Position numbers and translations under genes: made by a program. The notes under the pieces are model-generated. The model was not told the origin of the DNA and made no database searches. It was given only the letters and a program-made list of their open reading frames with translations. DNA of 64,000 nucleotides, from positions 1-64,000 of the forward strand of contig JAHCMK010000003.1 in assembly GCA_019192445.1 (NCBI GenBank), given 5' to 3'. Shown here piece by piece: positions 35,626-44,641 of this stretch (the first letter of the stretch is position 1; each line of letters begins with the position of its first letter). This stretch comes from Oceanococcus sp. HetDA_MAG_MS8 (GTDB lineage: Bacteria > Pseudomonadota > Gammaproteobacteria > Nevskiales > Oceanococcaceae).

Positions 35626-36750
35626 ATGCCGGTTAAACCGCGTCGACTGCCTTGCCTGCGAAGGCTTGGGGTGCTCTGCTTGTGCCTGGGTATTTGCTTT
35701 CAGGCTCAAGCCAGCTCCTGGCCGCTGTGGGAAGGCTTCAAGCAAGGTTTTATCAGTGACCAGGGCCGGGTGATTGATTGGCAAGACGGGGCCAGAACGG
35801 TCTCGGAGGGGCAGGTGTACGCCTTGTTCTTCGCGCTGGTCGCCAACGATCAAGAGACCTTCGAGTCGGTACTGGAATGGAGTGTGGCCAACTTGGCCCG
35901 TGGCAATGTCGCTGACATTGGCATGGCATGGTTGTGGGGGCAGGACAAAGTCACCAAAAGCTGGGGTGTCTTGGATGCGAACCCGGCCACCGACGCCGAA
36001 ATGTTTCTAGCTTATGCGTTGCTCGAGGCTGCTCGGCTGTGGCAACGGCCAGACTGGGCGAAACTGGGTGATCAGGTCTTGGCCAGGGTCGAGTCACAGA
36101 TGATCAAGCGCCAGGGGGATCGGGTGGTGTTGTTGCCGGCTCCCTTCGGTTTCGAGTTGGCCCAAGGCCTGCGTACCAATCCTTCCTACTTGCCGGCCTG
36201 GCAGCTGGCTTACTTCGCCCAACACTCCCAAAACCCGCTGTGGTTTGAGCTGTTGGCGCAGCTTCCCCAACTCTTGCAGAGCAGCAGCCCCCATGGTTTG
36301 CCTCCAGACTGGGTGCTGGTCACGCCGGAAGGCTATGCGCCTGACTCAGAGCGGGGCACTTTGGGCTCGTATGACGCCATTCGCTGCTACCTTTGGGCAG
36401 CGATGAGCCCCGCCCATACCGACCCAGACAAACACGCTCTCAAGCCGGTGATTACCCTGTTGCAGCGTCAGCAAACCGCTCCGGAGCGTTGGGATGTGGC
36501 CACAGGCTGGACCACGGGGGTAGGGCCAGTGGGCTTTGAGGCTAGCCTGGCCTTGTACGCCACCTGGCAACAAGAGCCAGAGCTGGCGCAGCGTCTCTGG
36601 GCCCGCGTGGCAGCGCAAACGCACGATGGTTTGGTCGGGTCGCCGGCACGCTATTACGATCAAGTGCTCACTCTGTTTGCGCAGGGTTATGCGCAGAACC
36701 GCTTTGCCTTTGCCGCTGATGGCGCTTTGCGTCGTGGGGAGACCCTGTGA
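35626..36750 (+). CDS. bcsZ: Periplasmic endoglucanase BcsZ (GH8)
   Basis: A 374-residue family 8 glycoside hydrolase that cuts beta-1,4-glucan during cellulose export. A signal peptide covers residues 1-30. The catalytic acid is E61 (TVSEGQVYAL), the base is probably D250 (GSYDAIRCYLW), and D123 (ATDAEMF) is the conserved substrate-binding aspartate. The start is five bases after the bcsB stop and the end overlaps bcsC as TGATG. Confidence 0.94.
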   Translation: MPVKPRRLPCLRRLGVLCLCLGICFQAQASSWPLWEGFKQGFISDQGRVIDWQDGARTVSEGQVYALFFALVANDQETFESVLEWSVANLARGNVADIGMAWLWGQDKVTKSWGVLDANPATDAEMFLAYALLEAARLWQRPDWAKLGDQVLARVESQMIKRQGDRVVLLPAPFGFELAQGLRTNPSYLPAWQLAYFAQHSQNPLWFELLAQLPQLLQSSSPHGLPPDWVLVTPEGYAPDSERGTLGSYDAIRCYLWAAMSPAHTDPDKHALKPVITLLQRQQTAPERWDVATGWTTGVGPVGFEASLALYATWQQEPELAQRLWARVAAQTHDGLVGSPARYYDQVLTLFAQGYAQNRFAFAADGALRRGETL

Positions 36751-39700
36751 TGAAGCCGACCCTCTTGCTGGTCTTGACTCTGTTACTTGCTGGGCCGGCC
36801 CAGGCGCAAGATTCCAACAATGGCTTGCAGCCCCTGATTGACCGAGCCGAGGAGTTGGAATCTCGCGGTCGTTTGGACCTGGCCATACAGACCTGGGAAC
36901 GACTGTTGAGCTTGCAGCCAGACAGTGAGCTGGCGCTGGCTCGTTTGGCCGGTCTGCATGAACAAAACGGTGCCGCTGACCTCGCCGCGCAATATCGGCG
37001 ACGCCTGGCAGAGCTCAACCCAAACAGCAGCCACTTACAGGGCTTGCAGGCCAAACAAGAGGCCTTGTTGCGGCAGCGGGAGTTGGTCTCTACGGCTCGC
37101 ACCGCAGTGCGTGAGGGGGATTTCGAGCGCGCGGCTCAGGCCTACTATCAGGCGCAGGATGTGCTGAGCCCGGAGGGAGCACTGGCCGTTGAAATATATG
37201 AAGGTATGGCCGGACAGGAGGCCTATTGGGAGCAGGCTGAAAAGGCTTTGCGCTCACTGGCACAGGCCGATCCCGATAATGCTCGCTTGCAGCTCGCCCT
37301 GGCGCGCGTGCACTCTTATCGACCGCAGACTCGGCGCCAGGCCATTGCTGAGCTATTCGACCTGCAGCAGCAGCTGAGTGTCGCCGCACCTGCCAAGGCC
37401 AGCTTGCGTCAGGCCCTGATCTGGTTGGAGCCCAGGGCCGCTGATCGTGGCTTGATTCAGCGCTACCTGCGCGAGATCGACGACGCCCCGGAGATTCGCG
37501 CCAAACTCGACCTGTTACGCCGGCAAGCCAGCAATCAGCGCCAGCAGCGCATTCAAGATCAGGCCGATGAGGCTTATGCTCTCTTAAGTGCAGGTGATGT
37601 TGCGGCTGCACGGCTACGGTTTCAGATGCTCGCAGAGCAGTACCCAGATGCTGGAGCGCCATTGGCTGGGCTGGCTGCCGTGGCGCAAACGGCCGGTGAC
37701 CAGGAACAGGCGGTGGCTTTCTACGAGCAGGCCAACCGCAAAAGCCCGGCCCAGTCTCGCAATTGGGCCGCAGGGCTGCGCAGTGCCCGCTTTTATCGTG
37801 ACTACAATCGCGCCGAGCAACTGCGCCTGCAAGGCAACTGGGAGGCGGCCGTGCCCCTCTTTGAGCAAGCGTTTGCCGCTGCGCCACCGGATGTGGATCC
37901 GAGCTTGCGCTTGCCCTATGCGCTGAGTTTGCAGCAGCAGGACAACTTCTCGGCTGCCATCGAGCAGTTGCAATTGGTGCTCGCCCAGCAGCCCAATCAA
38001 GCCGATGCGCGCCGGATGCTTGCCGAGGTGTATTTACGCCAGGGGAATTTAGCGGCCGCGGAAGAGCTGGTATCTACTGCAGAGGACGAGCAAATCCGTA
38101 CCCGCTTACGTCCAGCGCAGGCCGAGCGGCTGCGCGATCAGGCTCAGCAGCAGTATGCGGCGCAGCGCTACGCTGCTGCTCGTAGCCTGCTGGAGGAGGC
38201 CCTGACCCTAGACCCCGACAGCCCTTGGATCCGGCTTGATCTGGCCAGGAATCTGCGGGAGTTGGGTCAGGTGGAGGCTGCGGGTGATCTCCTCCAATCC
38301 TTGCTGCAGACGCATGGTGACGAAGCCGATGTCCGCAAGGCGGTGGCTTACCAGCAGGCTGATGCGCAGCAGTGGCCTGCGACGCTGCGCATTCTGGAAA
38401 CCATTCCCGTCGCTGCACGGGACCCGGAGCTGGTCAAACTGCAGCGCAGAGCCTGGATTGAATACCAAATTCAGCGTGCCAAGCAGGCCGCGGCACGGGG
38501 GAATTGGAGCACCGCAGATGCGGCGCTCTCAGCGGCAGCGCGGGCTGTAGGCAATGATCAAAGCTACTTTCCAAGCTTGGCCACGGGTTGGCAAACACTG
38601 GGAGACTCCGCACGGGCGCTGAGTTATCTGCGCAGGGCGATGGCCGGCGAAGCCGCAGATACCGGGGTCAAGTTGCAGTATGCCGCCATGTTGCTGCAAA
38701 ACGGTCTGGACGCGGAATTTACCGCCTTGGTCAACAGTTTGCGGGATGAGCCCCTGTCCTCGACGCAACAACAGAATCTGCAAGAGTTAGTTGTGGGCTA
38801 CCGGCTGCAGCTGGCGGACAGAGCCAGGGAGGCCGGCGATTATGCGACGGCTTATGATGCTCTGCGCGACGTGATTGTGCGCAGGCCCGAAGACACCAAT
38901 GTGGTGCTGGCGCTGGCCCGTATTTTCGCTGGCGCTGGTGATCATGAGGAAGCGCTGGCCCTCTACCAGCGGGTCTTAGATGAAGAACCCGGTCACCGTG
39001 CTGCCAACCTGGGGCTTGCGCAAACCGCCATTAGCGCTGGCCTAGATACCGAGATAATCCGCGGGGCATTGCGGCGGCTGCGGCGCGAGGATGCAACAGA
39101 CCCTGCCTACTTAGAACTGGAAGCTCAATATGCCCAGGCGCGCGGACTAGATGCCCGGGCCTTGCGCTTTATGCGGGCGGCGCAGCGTCAGCAGCAGACC
39201 AAGGAGACCACGCGCCCACCTCGGTTGGCGCTGCAGCGCTTAGCACCGACCAACTCAGTGCCATCCACGGCGGACGCTATTCCCCTGGCAGAGCCGCTGG
39301 CCCTCAAGCCTGGGGCATTTGCACGCCCTGTGTCTCCGCAGGCAGAGCCAAGTCTGTTTGCCCAGTTGCAGCCCTTACGTTTGCAATCGGCAGATTCCAC
39401 CACGCAGATGCCCGCGAGTATTGTGCTGAAGCTGGCTCCACAACTGCGGCCACGTTTTTTACGCTCGCAGCAATCCCTGCCCGCGAATGAGAGCGCGGAG
39501 AATCGGCCCATGCGTAGCTCTCCTACGGCCATGCAGCGACTACAAGCGCAGGTCAGTCCTAGGGCGACTGCGGACCTACGCTCTAGACTCCGCCAAGGGG
39601 AGGCCGGTTTGTCACGCTTATCCGATGTGGCGCTACCCCTGCAATTGCACTCCAAAGCTTTCGAATGGGGCACGGTGGGCGTTGCCGTCCGGCCTCAGGT

Positions 39701-40541
39701 GATTAGTGCGGGGGAGCTGAGCGGCGAAGCCCGCCTGCGGCTGGGGACGCTGGCATTGATTGGAGGCGGGGAGGCGGACTCGATTTCTGTGAACGACTCG
39801 GGTTTGGCCGGTAGTTTGCACTTTGCCCAGGGCGCGTTGAGCGCGAGCATTGGAGTGACGCCCTATGGGTTCTTGGAGGACCGCCTCACAGGGCATGTAC
39901 GCTGGCAGCCCCAATGGGGCGATTGGCAGCCCAAGCTGGGTTTTGTGCGCCTACCCGTCACCGATAGTGTTTTGTCCTGGGCTGGCCAACGCGATGCTTT
40001 GCTGGGCGTAAATTGGGGCGGTGTGTCCCGCTCTGGCATGGAGCTTGGTCTGGTGCGCGACATTGGCTTGTCCGGAGTCTATGCGGATCTACGCGTATCC
40101 CAGCTGGATGGACGGAATGTGGATGAGAACGCCAGCGTGGAAATGAGCGCTGGCACCTACCGCCATCGCGATTTACCCACATGGGGCCGGCTGACCTACG
40201 GCTTCAACATCACGGCCTTTGGTTATCAGACTTTCCGTGAAGACGGCGCGCCATGGTTTCCAACCAGCGCCATACTTCAGCAGGAGTTAGATCTGCTGCG
40301 CGTCGCAGAGCCCGAGCTAGACCTAGCTGGGGGTTATGCAGGCCTCGATGATTCCGGTTTGGCCTACTTGCTGCGCGGCGATTTGAGTTACCCCGTAGCG
40401 GATCGGCTTGCTGTCACGGGGCGTTTTTCCGTAGATAACGCCCAGAACTTCCGCGAGTACATTTTCCATATGGGCTTGCGTTATTCCTTTACCGGTCCCG
40501 TGGAGTTCAACAATGCCTTTGCGCAAGACTTCTTCCGCTAA
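36750..40541 (+). CDS. bcsC: Cellulose export outer membrane protein BcsC
   Basis: A 1263-residue protein: a signal peptide (1-21, ending AQA), about 19 TPR-like repeats in the periplasm (about 25-820), a Pro/Gln-rich linker (about 820-910) and a C-terminal outer membrane beta-barrel (about 930-1263) ending in the aromatic residue pattern DFFR. It forms the exit pore for cellulose. ATG 36750 is chosen over GTG 36747; GGGGAG lies upstream. Confidence 0.94.
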   Translation: MKPTLLLVLTLLLAGPAQAQDSNNGLQPLIDRAEELESRGRLDLAIQTWERLLSLQPDSELALARLAGLHEQNGAADLAAQYRRRLAELNPNSSHLQGLQAKQEALLRQRELVSTARTAVREGDFERAAQAYYQAQDVLSPEGALAVEIYEGMAGQEAYWEQAEKALRSLAQADPDNARLQLALARVHSYRPQTRRQAIAELFDLQQQLSVAAPAKASLRQALIWLEPRAADRGLIQRYLREIDDAPEIRAKLDLLRRQASNQRQQRIQDQADEAYALLSAGDVAAARLRFQMLAEQYPDAGAPLAGLAAVAQTAGDQEQAVAFYEQANRKSPAQSRNWAAGLRSARFYRDYNRAEQLRLQGNWEAAVPLFEQAFAAAPPDVDPSLRLPYALSLQQQDNFSAAIEQLQLVLAQQPNQADARRMLAEVYLRQGNLAAAEELVSTAEDEQIRTRLRPAQAERLRDQAQQQYAAQRYAAARSLLEEALTLDPDSPWIRLDLARNLRELGQVEAAGDLLQSLLQTHGDEADVRKAVAYQQADAQQWPATLRILETIPVAARDPELVKLQRRAWIEYQIQRAKQAAARGNWSTADAALSAAARAVGNDQSYFPSLATGWQTLGDSARALSYLRRAMAGEAADTGVKLQYAAMLLQNGLDAEFTALVNSLRDEPLSSTQQQNLQELVVGYRLQLADRAREAGDYATAYDALRDVIVRRPEDTNVVLALARIFAGAGDHEEALALYQRVLDEEPGHRAANLGLAQTAISAGLDTEIIRGALRRLRREDATDPAYLELEAQYAQARGLDARALRFMRAAQRQQQTKETTRPPRLALQRLAPTNSVPSTADAIPLAEPLALKPGAFARPVSPQAEPSLFAQLQPLRLQSADSTTQMPASIVLKLAPQLRPRFLRSQQSLPANESAENRPMRSSPTAMQRLQAQVSPRATADLRSRLRQGEAGLSRLSDVALPLQLHSKAFEWGTVGVAVRPQVISAGELSGEARLRLGTLALIGGGEADSISVNDSGLAGSLHFAQGALSASIGVTPYGFLEDRLTGHVRWQPQWGDWQPKLGFVRLPVTDSVLSWAGQRDALLGVNWGGVSRSGMELGLVRDIGLSGVYADLRVSQLDGRNVDENASVEMSAGTYRHRDLPTWGRLTYGFNITAFGYQTFREDGAPWFPTSAILQQELDLLRVAEPELDLAGGYAGLDDSGLAYLLRGDLSYPVADRLAVTGRFSVDNAQNFREYIFHMGLRYSFTGPVEFNNAFAQDFFR

Positions 40542-40545
40542 CTGG

Positions 40546-41001
40546 ATGCTGAAAAACCCATCTCGAGGACTGCTACGCCGCATCTTCGGTCTGGGCATCA
40601 TGGGGGGCGCCTGTAGTGTGCTCTCAGGAGCCGCGTTGGCGGCGGATCTGGCCCCACTCATTGATGGCCGTCTGGACGCGGCCATCCGCAGCTTCGAGCA
40701 ACGCTTGGCGGCCAATCCATTCGACCCGGTATTGCTCAATAATTTAGCGGTATCAGAGGCCCAGGCTGCGAACTACAGTGGTGCTCGAACCCTGCTCAGG
40801 CGCGCCGCGAAACTCGCTCCGAAGAATATCGTCATCGCCGATAACTTGGAGCAAATCAACCAATTTCTGGACCTCAGAACCCAGCAGGCAGAGTCACCTG
40901 AGGCCGCAGCCTCGCAGACACAGGCTCCAGAGGTGCTCCCCGCACCTCCAGCACTTTGGATGTCGCCCCGAATGTCGCCCCGAATGTCCGAAGAACAGTA
41001 G
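40546..41001 (+). CDS. Small exported TPR protein of the cellulose operon
   Basis: A 151-residue protein with a signal peptide (RRIFGLGIMGGACSVLSGAALAAD) and one to two TPR-like helices (IRSFEQRLAANPFDPVLLNNLAVSEAQAANYSGARTLLRRAAKLAP). It ends with a proline/methionine tail from a 12-base tandem repeat. It is not a standard Bcs subunit. It follows bcsC directly (an ATG at 40513 would overlap it), so it is probably the last gene of the operon; a periplasmic helper for BcsC is a guess. Confidence 0.7.
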   Translation: MLKNPSRGLLRRIFGLGIMGGACSVLSGAALAADLAPLIDGRLDAAIRSFEQRLAANPFDPVLLNNLAVSEAQAANYSGARTLLRRAAKLAPKNIVIADNLEQINQFLDLRTQQAESPEAAASQTQAPEVLPAPPALWMSPRMSPRMSEEQ

Positions 41002-41159
41002 AGCACGCCGCAGAAGATTGAGGCATTGACCTCGGCGCGGAGGCCAAGGCGAATGCCTGAGCCAAAGCGCTCAGGAAGCAACGAGATACGTCGTTAAGCG
41101 CTTGAGAGGAGGCTTGGGCGTGCTTTGCGGCTTCTTCAGGGCCCTCCAAAGCGCAGTGT

Positions 41160-42035
41160 TTAGAACCTAGGCTCGCGCTCGGGCGTTAAGAAAAACCCCA
41201 GCACCTCGCTGCCATCACGATAGGGGACGATGGCAATCAGAGTCGAGGGGCCGTCCACCTGGGGGTTTTCTGAGGCTGGACGAATGGTGGCCAAGCCCGT
41301 GGCATCCAGTGTTTCATTGCAGCGGGAGGCTAAGAAAAACTCGTAGAGGTTAAAACGGGTGTTGATCAGGCTGAGCTGACCCGCCAAAGTGCAGTCCTCG
41401 ATACTACGTCCGCCAAAGCCGCCTTGGTCATCGAACTCCAGACTGATGTTCTCCCGGCCAAAGGGATCGAGGTCGCGCCATTCTCCAGCACTCAGCTCAA
41501 ATCCGGAGATGCGCTCATACCAATTCTGCACATAGCGGCCGTCGACAGTGGCATCAACCTCCTCACCGGAAAGAGTGCCGAAAACTCGGCCATCTGGTGC
41601 GAGTCGAACATTGAGCACCGCCGGACGTATCCGGCGCTCAAACTCGGGCTCCTCTTCTTCGCCAGGGGTAATGTCTTCAAGCTCAGGCTCAACCTCGACC
41701 AAGTCAAACCACAAGACATTGGCGCGGCGATCGGCGGTATTGTCGTTGACCACGAAGCGGCCGGTGATGAACTCATCCAGCGAGTCTTTTTGACGATAGG
41801 CCACCAGGCGATTGTCGGCTCCATCCGGTGCCTCATCACCGAAGATCAACACCCAGTTCGCGGTTTGATCGTCACTGCGAATGGTTGCCTCGTAAATTCC
41901 ACCCAGGGCCGCCGAGCTGCCTTCAATGTCCGGCGGGGCGATCACATCAGATTCTGAGCTGCACCCGCAGAGAGCGAAGCTGAGCACAATGGCCATCGCT
42001 CCGAGTGGTCGCCAAGCGTTGGAGGCGTGTTTCAT
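41160..42035 (-). CDS. Lipoprotein of unknown function
   Basis: A 291-residue protein with a lipoprotein signal peptide (IVLSFALCGCSS, lipidated cysteine C25). The mature part is beta-rich and acidic, with repeated small-domain phrases such as GGIYEATIRSDDQ, VFGTLSGEEVDATVDGRYVQ and AGQLSLINTRFNLYEF, and a run of glutamates (EEEEPEFE). No family is recognised. It starts within the end of the upstream TPR/NTF2-like gene (ATGA), so both are made together. It converges with the cellulose operon. Confidence 0.7.
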   Translation of the reverse strand: MKHASNAWRPLGAMAIVLSFALCGCSSESDVIAPPDIEGSSAALGGIYEATIRSDDQTANWVLIFGDEAPDGADNRLVAYRQKDSLDEFITGRFVVNDNTADRRANVLWFDLVEVEPELEDITPGEEEEPEFERRIRPAVLNVRLAPDGRVFGTLSGEEVDATVDGRYVQNWYERISGFELSAGEWRDLDPFGRENISLEFDDQGGFGGRSIEDCTLAGQLSLINTRFNLYEFFLASRCNETLDATGLATIRPASENPQVDGPSTLIAIVPYRDGSEVLGFFLTPEREPRF

Positions 42036-43114
42036 AGCAGAACTTGCTCTCGGATAATTTGCCAACGACCATTTCTCTGGGCCCAGACCAAGCGCTTGCG
42101 CGTTTGGTCGGAATAGCGCTCGGATGTGTAGCTTTGCACGTAGCGGAAATCGATAGAGCCGTCGCGGCGGATTTTTGTTTGCACATCCGAGACTGAAATC
42201 TGTGCAGCACGCGCTTTGGGAACTTTTTCTCGGCGGTCTTCGGCCCAACTTTGCCGACTTTGGCCCAAACTGGGCTCAAAATCGGCGGCGTAATGCGACA
42301 AGTAGGCGGCAGCGTCGCCGCGTTGCCAGGCCTCTAGCCATTGCTGATGGGCGCGCCAAGCAGGCATTGCGACTGCAGGGATGCTCGCTGCGGTGGCCGC
42401 CGATCGTGATGGCACTGCCGCCTGCGACGACGGGAGGGCTGCTGGTGTGGTTTGCGGCTTGGCCAGGCCAGCTTTTTTGGGGGTCTCGCTGGGCGCTGGA
42501 GGCAGCACGGTGTTTTTGGGTGCCTGTTTTGTCCTTGCGGGCATTGGTTGCAGGCCAGGGACTGATCTTGACGTTGGCACTGAGCCAGGCTGGGACACGG
42601 GGCTTGGGCGAGGGCTAGCGCTGGGCTGGACGGGCCGCTGAGACACGGCGGAAGTAGAGGGGGTTAAAGCGGCCGCCCGCTGTGCGGCCAGACTGGCTTG
42701 CTGGGCATGCAGCGCCGCTTGGTTCTCCAGCGCGGGAAGGTAATCAGGATGGGCGGCCAGCACCTCCTTGAGCACCGCCGCGGCTTGCAGAGCTTGGCCT
42801 TGGGCCGCGAGAACCACAGCGAGATTGTTGCCGGGTTCTGGAGTTTCCGGGTGCTGTTGATGCAGACGCTCAAAGATTCGAGCGGCGAGGCTGAGCTCAC
42901 CTTGTCGGTGTGCCAACAGCCCCTTGAGGTATTGCAGCTGTGGGTCTGGGCCGAGTACTGGCTCGAGGTTGCTAATGAGTTGCTGGGCACGTGCCAGCTC
43001 CCCAGTCTGTAGGGCCGCTTCAACTTCGCTCAAATTGGCTGCAAATGCACTTAGGCTGGTCAACAACATTGCCAGCAGTGCAGGAGCGAGGCCACATTTG
43101 CCCAAGTACGCCAT
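42032..43114 (-). CDS. Exported protein with TPR repeats and NTF2-like domain
   Basis: A 360-residue protein with a signal peptide (ALLAMLLTSLSAFAAN), three TPR-like repeats (about 28-135), a long disordered Pro/Ser/Ala linker (about 140-245) and a C-terminal NTF2/SnoaL-like domain (WLEAWQRGDAAAYLSHYAADFEP, RYVQSYTSERYSDQTRKRLVW, GRWQIIREQ). Such exported NTF2-like domains sit near cell-wall or polysaccharide enzymes. AAAGGA is well placed before the ATG. It is divergent from the GH12-like gene across 132 bases and coupled to the lipoprotein gene. Confidence 0.75.
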   Translation of the reverse strand: MAYLGKCGLAPALLAMLLTSLSAFAANLSEVEAALQTGELARAQQLISNLEPVLGPDPQLQYLKGLLAHRQGELSLAARIFERLHQQHPETPEPGNNLAVVLAAQGQALQAAAVLKEVLAAHPDYLPALENQAALHAQQASLAAQRAAALTPSTSAVSQRPVQPSASPRPSPVSQPGSVPTSRSVPGLQPMPARTKQAPKNTVLPPAPSETPKKAGLAKPQTTPAALPSSQAAVPSRSAATAASIPAVAMPAWRAHQQWLEAWQRGDAAAYLSHYAADFEPSLGQSRQSWAEDRREKVPKARAAQISVSDVQTKIRRDGSIDFRYVQSYTSERYSDQTRKRLVWAQRNGRWQIIREQVLL

Positions 43115-43154
43115 GGTGTCCTTTCCCCAAGGGAGGTTGCGGTGTGTGAATGCC

Positions 43155-43201
43155 GGTTCACAAACCCGAGGGTTCACATGGTACTAAACTGTCAAGACAG
43201 T
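43155..43201. promoter_or_regulatory. Direct repeats and palindrome in divergent promoter
   Basis: GGTTCACA occurs at 43155-43162 and again at 43171-43178, exactly 16 bases apart. ACTGTCAAGACAGT at 43188-43201 has perfect 6-bp arms; on the minus strand it contains TTGACA, a good -35 match. All lie between the starts of the NTF2-like and GH12-like genes. Confidence 0.4.
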
Positions 43202-43246
43202 GAATGTGCAGGCAACGCCAAAGTGATGTTTTTCCAGCGCGCGTAT

Positions 43247-44497
43247 ATGCAGTCGATTGTCCAGCGGTTTCTAGCCTGCGGCCGGTTGGTCACTGCGTGC
43301 ATACTCGCAGTGGCGGTGACCGCGTGTCAGAGTGAGCAGGACGATATTGAGCAGCTCCTATCGCCTCTGCCAAGTTTGGCGCCTTCACCCAGTACTGCGC
43401 CTACGGCGACTCCGTTGCCGTCACAGGCTCCCACTGCGACACCAGCCCCGCGCCCGACGGCGACGCCCAGCCCGGTCGCTCTGCTGCAGTCATTGGAGTT
43501 CACGGTCAACGGGCAAAACACCCGAGTCACCGTGGACGGCGACACTCAAGAACTCACAGTGGAATATGGCAGCAATCAGTTTGGCCCTGCTGAGCTCAGT
43601 GCTTTTCAGGGGGCTCCCGGTGCCGGAATCGTGCCTGCGGTCGGGAGTCAATTTGACCTGGACCAACCTCAGGCCTTGGTTGTGCGCAGTGCGGACAACA
43701 GCGAGCAGCGCAGCGTACAAATTCGGTTCGTCCAAGATCAGGACTTTGGTCAGCTGCAAAGTTCTGCTGTAGAACAAAGCTGCACCGATTTCGCTTTGTT
43801 TGATGAGGGCTCCAAGTGGCTAGAGAACAACACTTGGAATGTGGAAAGCTTTGCCCAAGATCAATACAGCCAGTGCATTTTCCGCGGCCCCGCGCCTGCA
43901 GCAAAAATGGGCTGGAGTTGGAGCTTTCCCCTGGCACAGGCCTCCGAGGTCTACTCCTACCCGGAAATCATTTTTGGATGGAAGCCTTGGTTTCAACAGT
44001 CCACAACAGTGGTTTTGCCCAAACGACTCGGTTCAATTCGCCGACTGGATGCGGACTTTGCGGTAGAAACCTACAGTATCGGTAGCGGCCTGAACTTGGC
44101 CTTCGATATGTGGATCACGGAAGGAGCCGTTGCTTCTTTGCCCGCCATCCGCTACGAGCTCATGGTCTGGGAATATGAGCCTGGAGGTGTTGTCCCCTTC
44201 GGAGAATTACGCGCTACCCTGCGTACGTCTGAGGGACGTTATCTGCTGTATCAGGGGGAGCCAGACTGGGAACCAGAGGGTGCGAATTGGACCTACCTCG
44301 CCTTTGTTCGAGAACAGCCTCGGTTGCAGGGCGTGGTGCCCATTGGAGAGATGATTGAGGCCTTGATCCAGGCTGAGATTGTGGATCCAGATCTGTACTT
44401 GGCGTCAATTGGTTTTGGTAACGAAATTGGAGCCTCTAGCGGCTACACCGTAGTTCACCGCTACGATCTGAGCATCGAGTCTGAGACTGCCCCTTAA
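43247..44497 (+). CDS. Lipoprotein with GH12-like endoglucanase domain
   Basis: A 416-residue lipoprotein (lipobox VTAC, C27) with a Ser/Thr/Pro linker (about 40-77), a small beta-sandwich-like domain (about 80-162) and a C-terminal domain (about 178-412) matching family 12 glycoside hydrolases: SYPEIIFGWKPW, LNLAFDMWIT, ELMVWEY with nucleophile E304, and YLASIGFGNEIGASSG with acid/base E393. GH12 enzymes are endo-beta-1,4-glucanases or xyloglucanases. Anchored to a membrane next to a cellulose operon, it probably trims cellulose or releases it. ATG 43226 is an alternative start. Confidence 0.8.
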   Translation: MQSIVQRFLACGRLVTACILAVAVTACQSEQDDIEQLLSPLPSLAPSPSTAPTATPLPSQAPTATPAPRPTATPSPVALLQSLEFTVNGQNTRVTVDGDTQELTVEYGSNQFGPAELSAFQGAPGAGIVPAVGSQFDLDQPQALVVRSADNSEQRSVQIRFVQDQDFGQLQSSAVEQSCTDFALFDEGSKWLENNTWNVESFAQDQYSQCIFRGPAPAAKMGWSWSFPLAQASEVYSYPEIIFGWKPWFQQSTTVVLPKRLGSIRRLDADFAVETYSIGSGLNLAFDMWITEGAVASLPAIRYELMVWEYEPGGVVPFGELRATLRTSEGRYLLYQGEPDWEPEGANWTYLAFVREQPRLQGVVPIGEMIEALIQAEIVDPDLYLASIGFGNEIGASSGYTVVHRYDLSIESETAP

Positions 44498-44641
44498 GGG
44501 GGGATGAGCATGCCCATCCTGGCCAGTTCACCGAGGGTGCACCGCGCTGCACGCCCACGGCGTACTCCAGGAATCACACAGTGGGGTGATTGATTGTTGT
44601 CGGCACATCCCCGTGCCGGAGGAGCAGGGGCGGCAAGCCTG

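Noticed and set aside
37090-37887. 265-codon open frame on the minus strand inside bcsC
   Set aside because: Antisense shadow of the TPR region; no start signal or recognisable domain.
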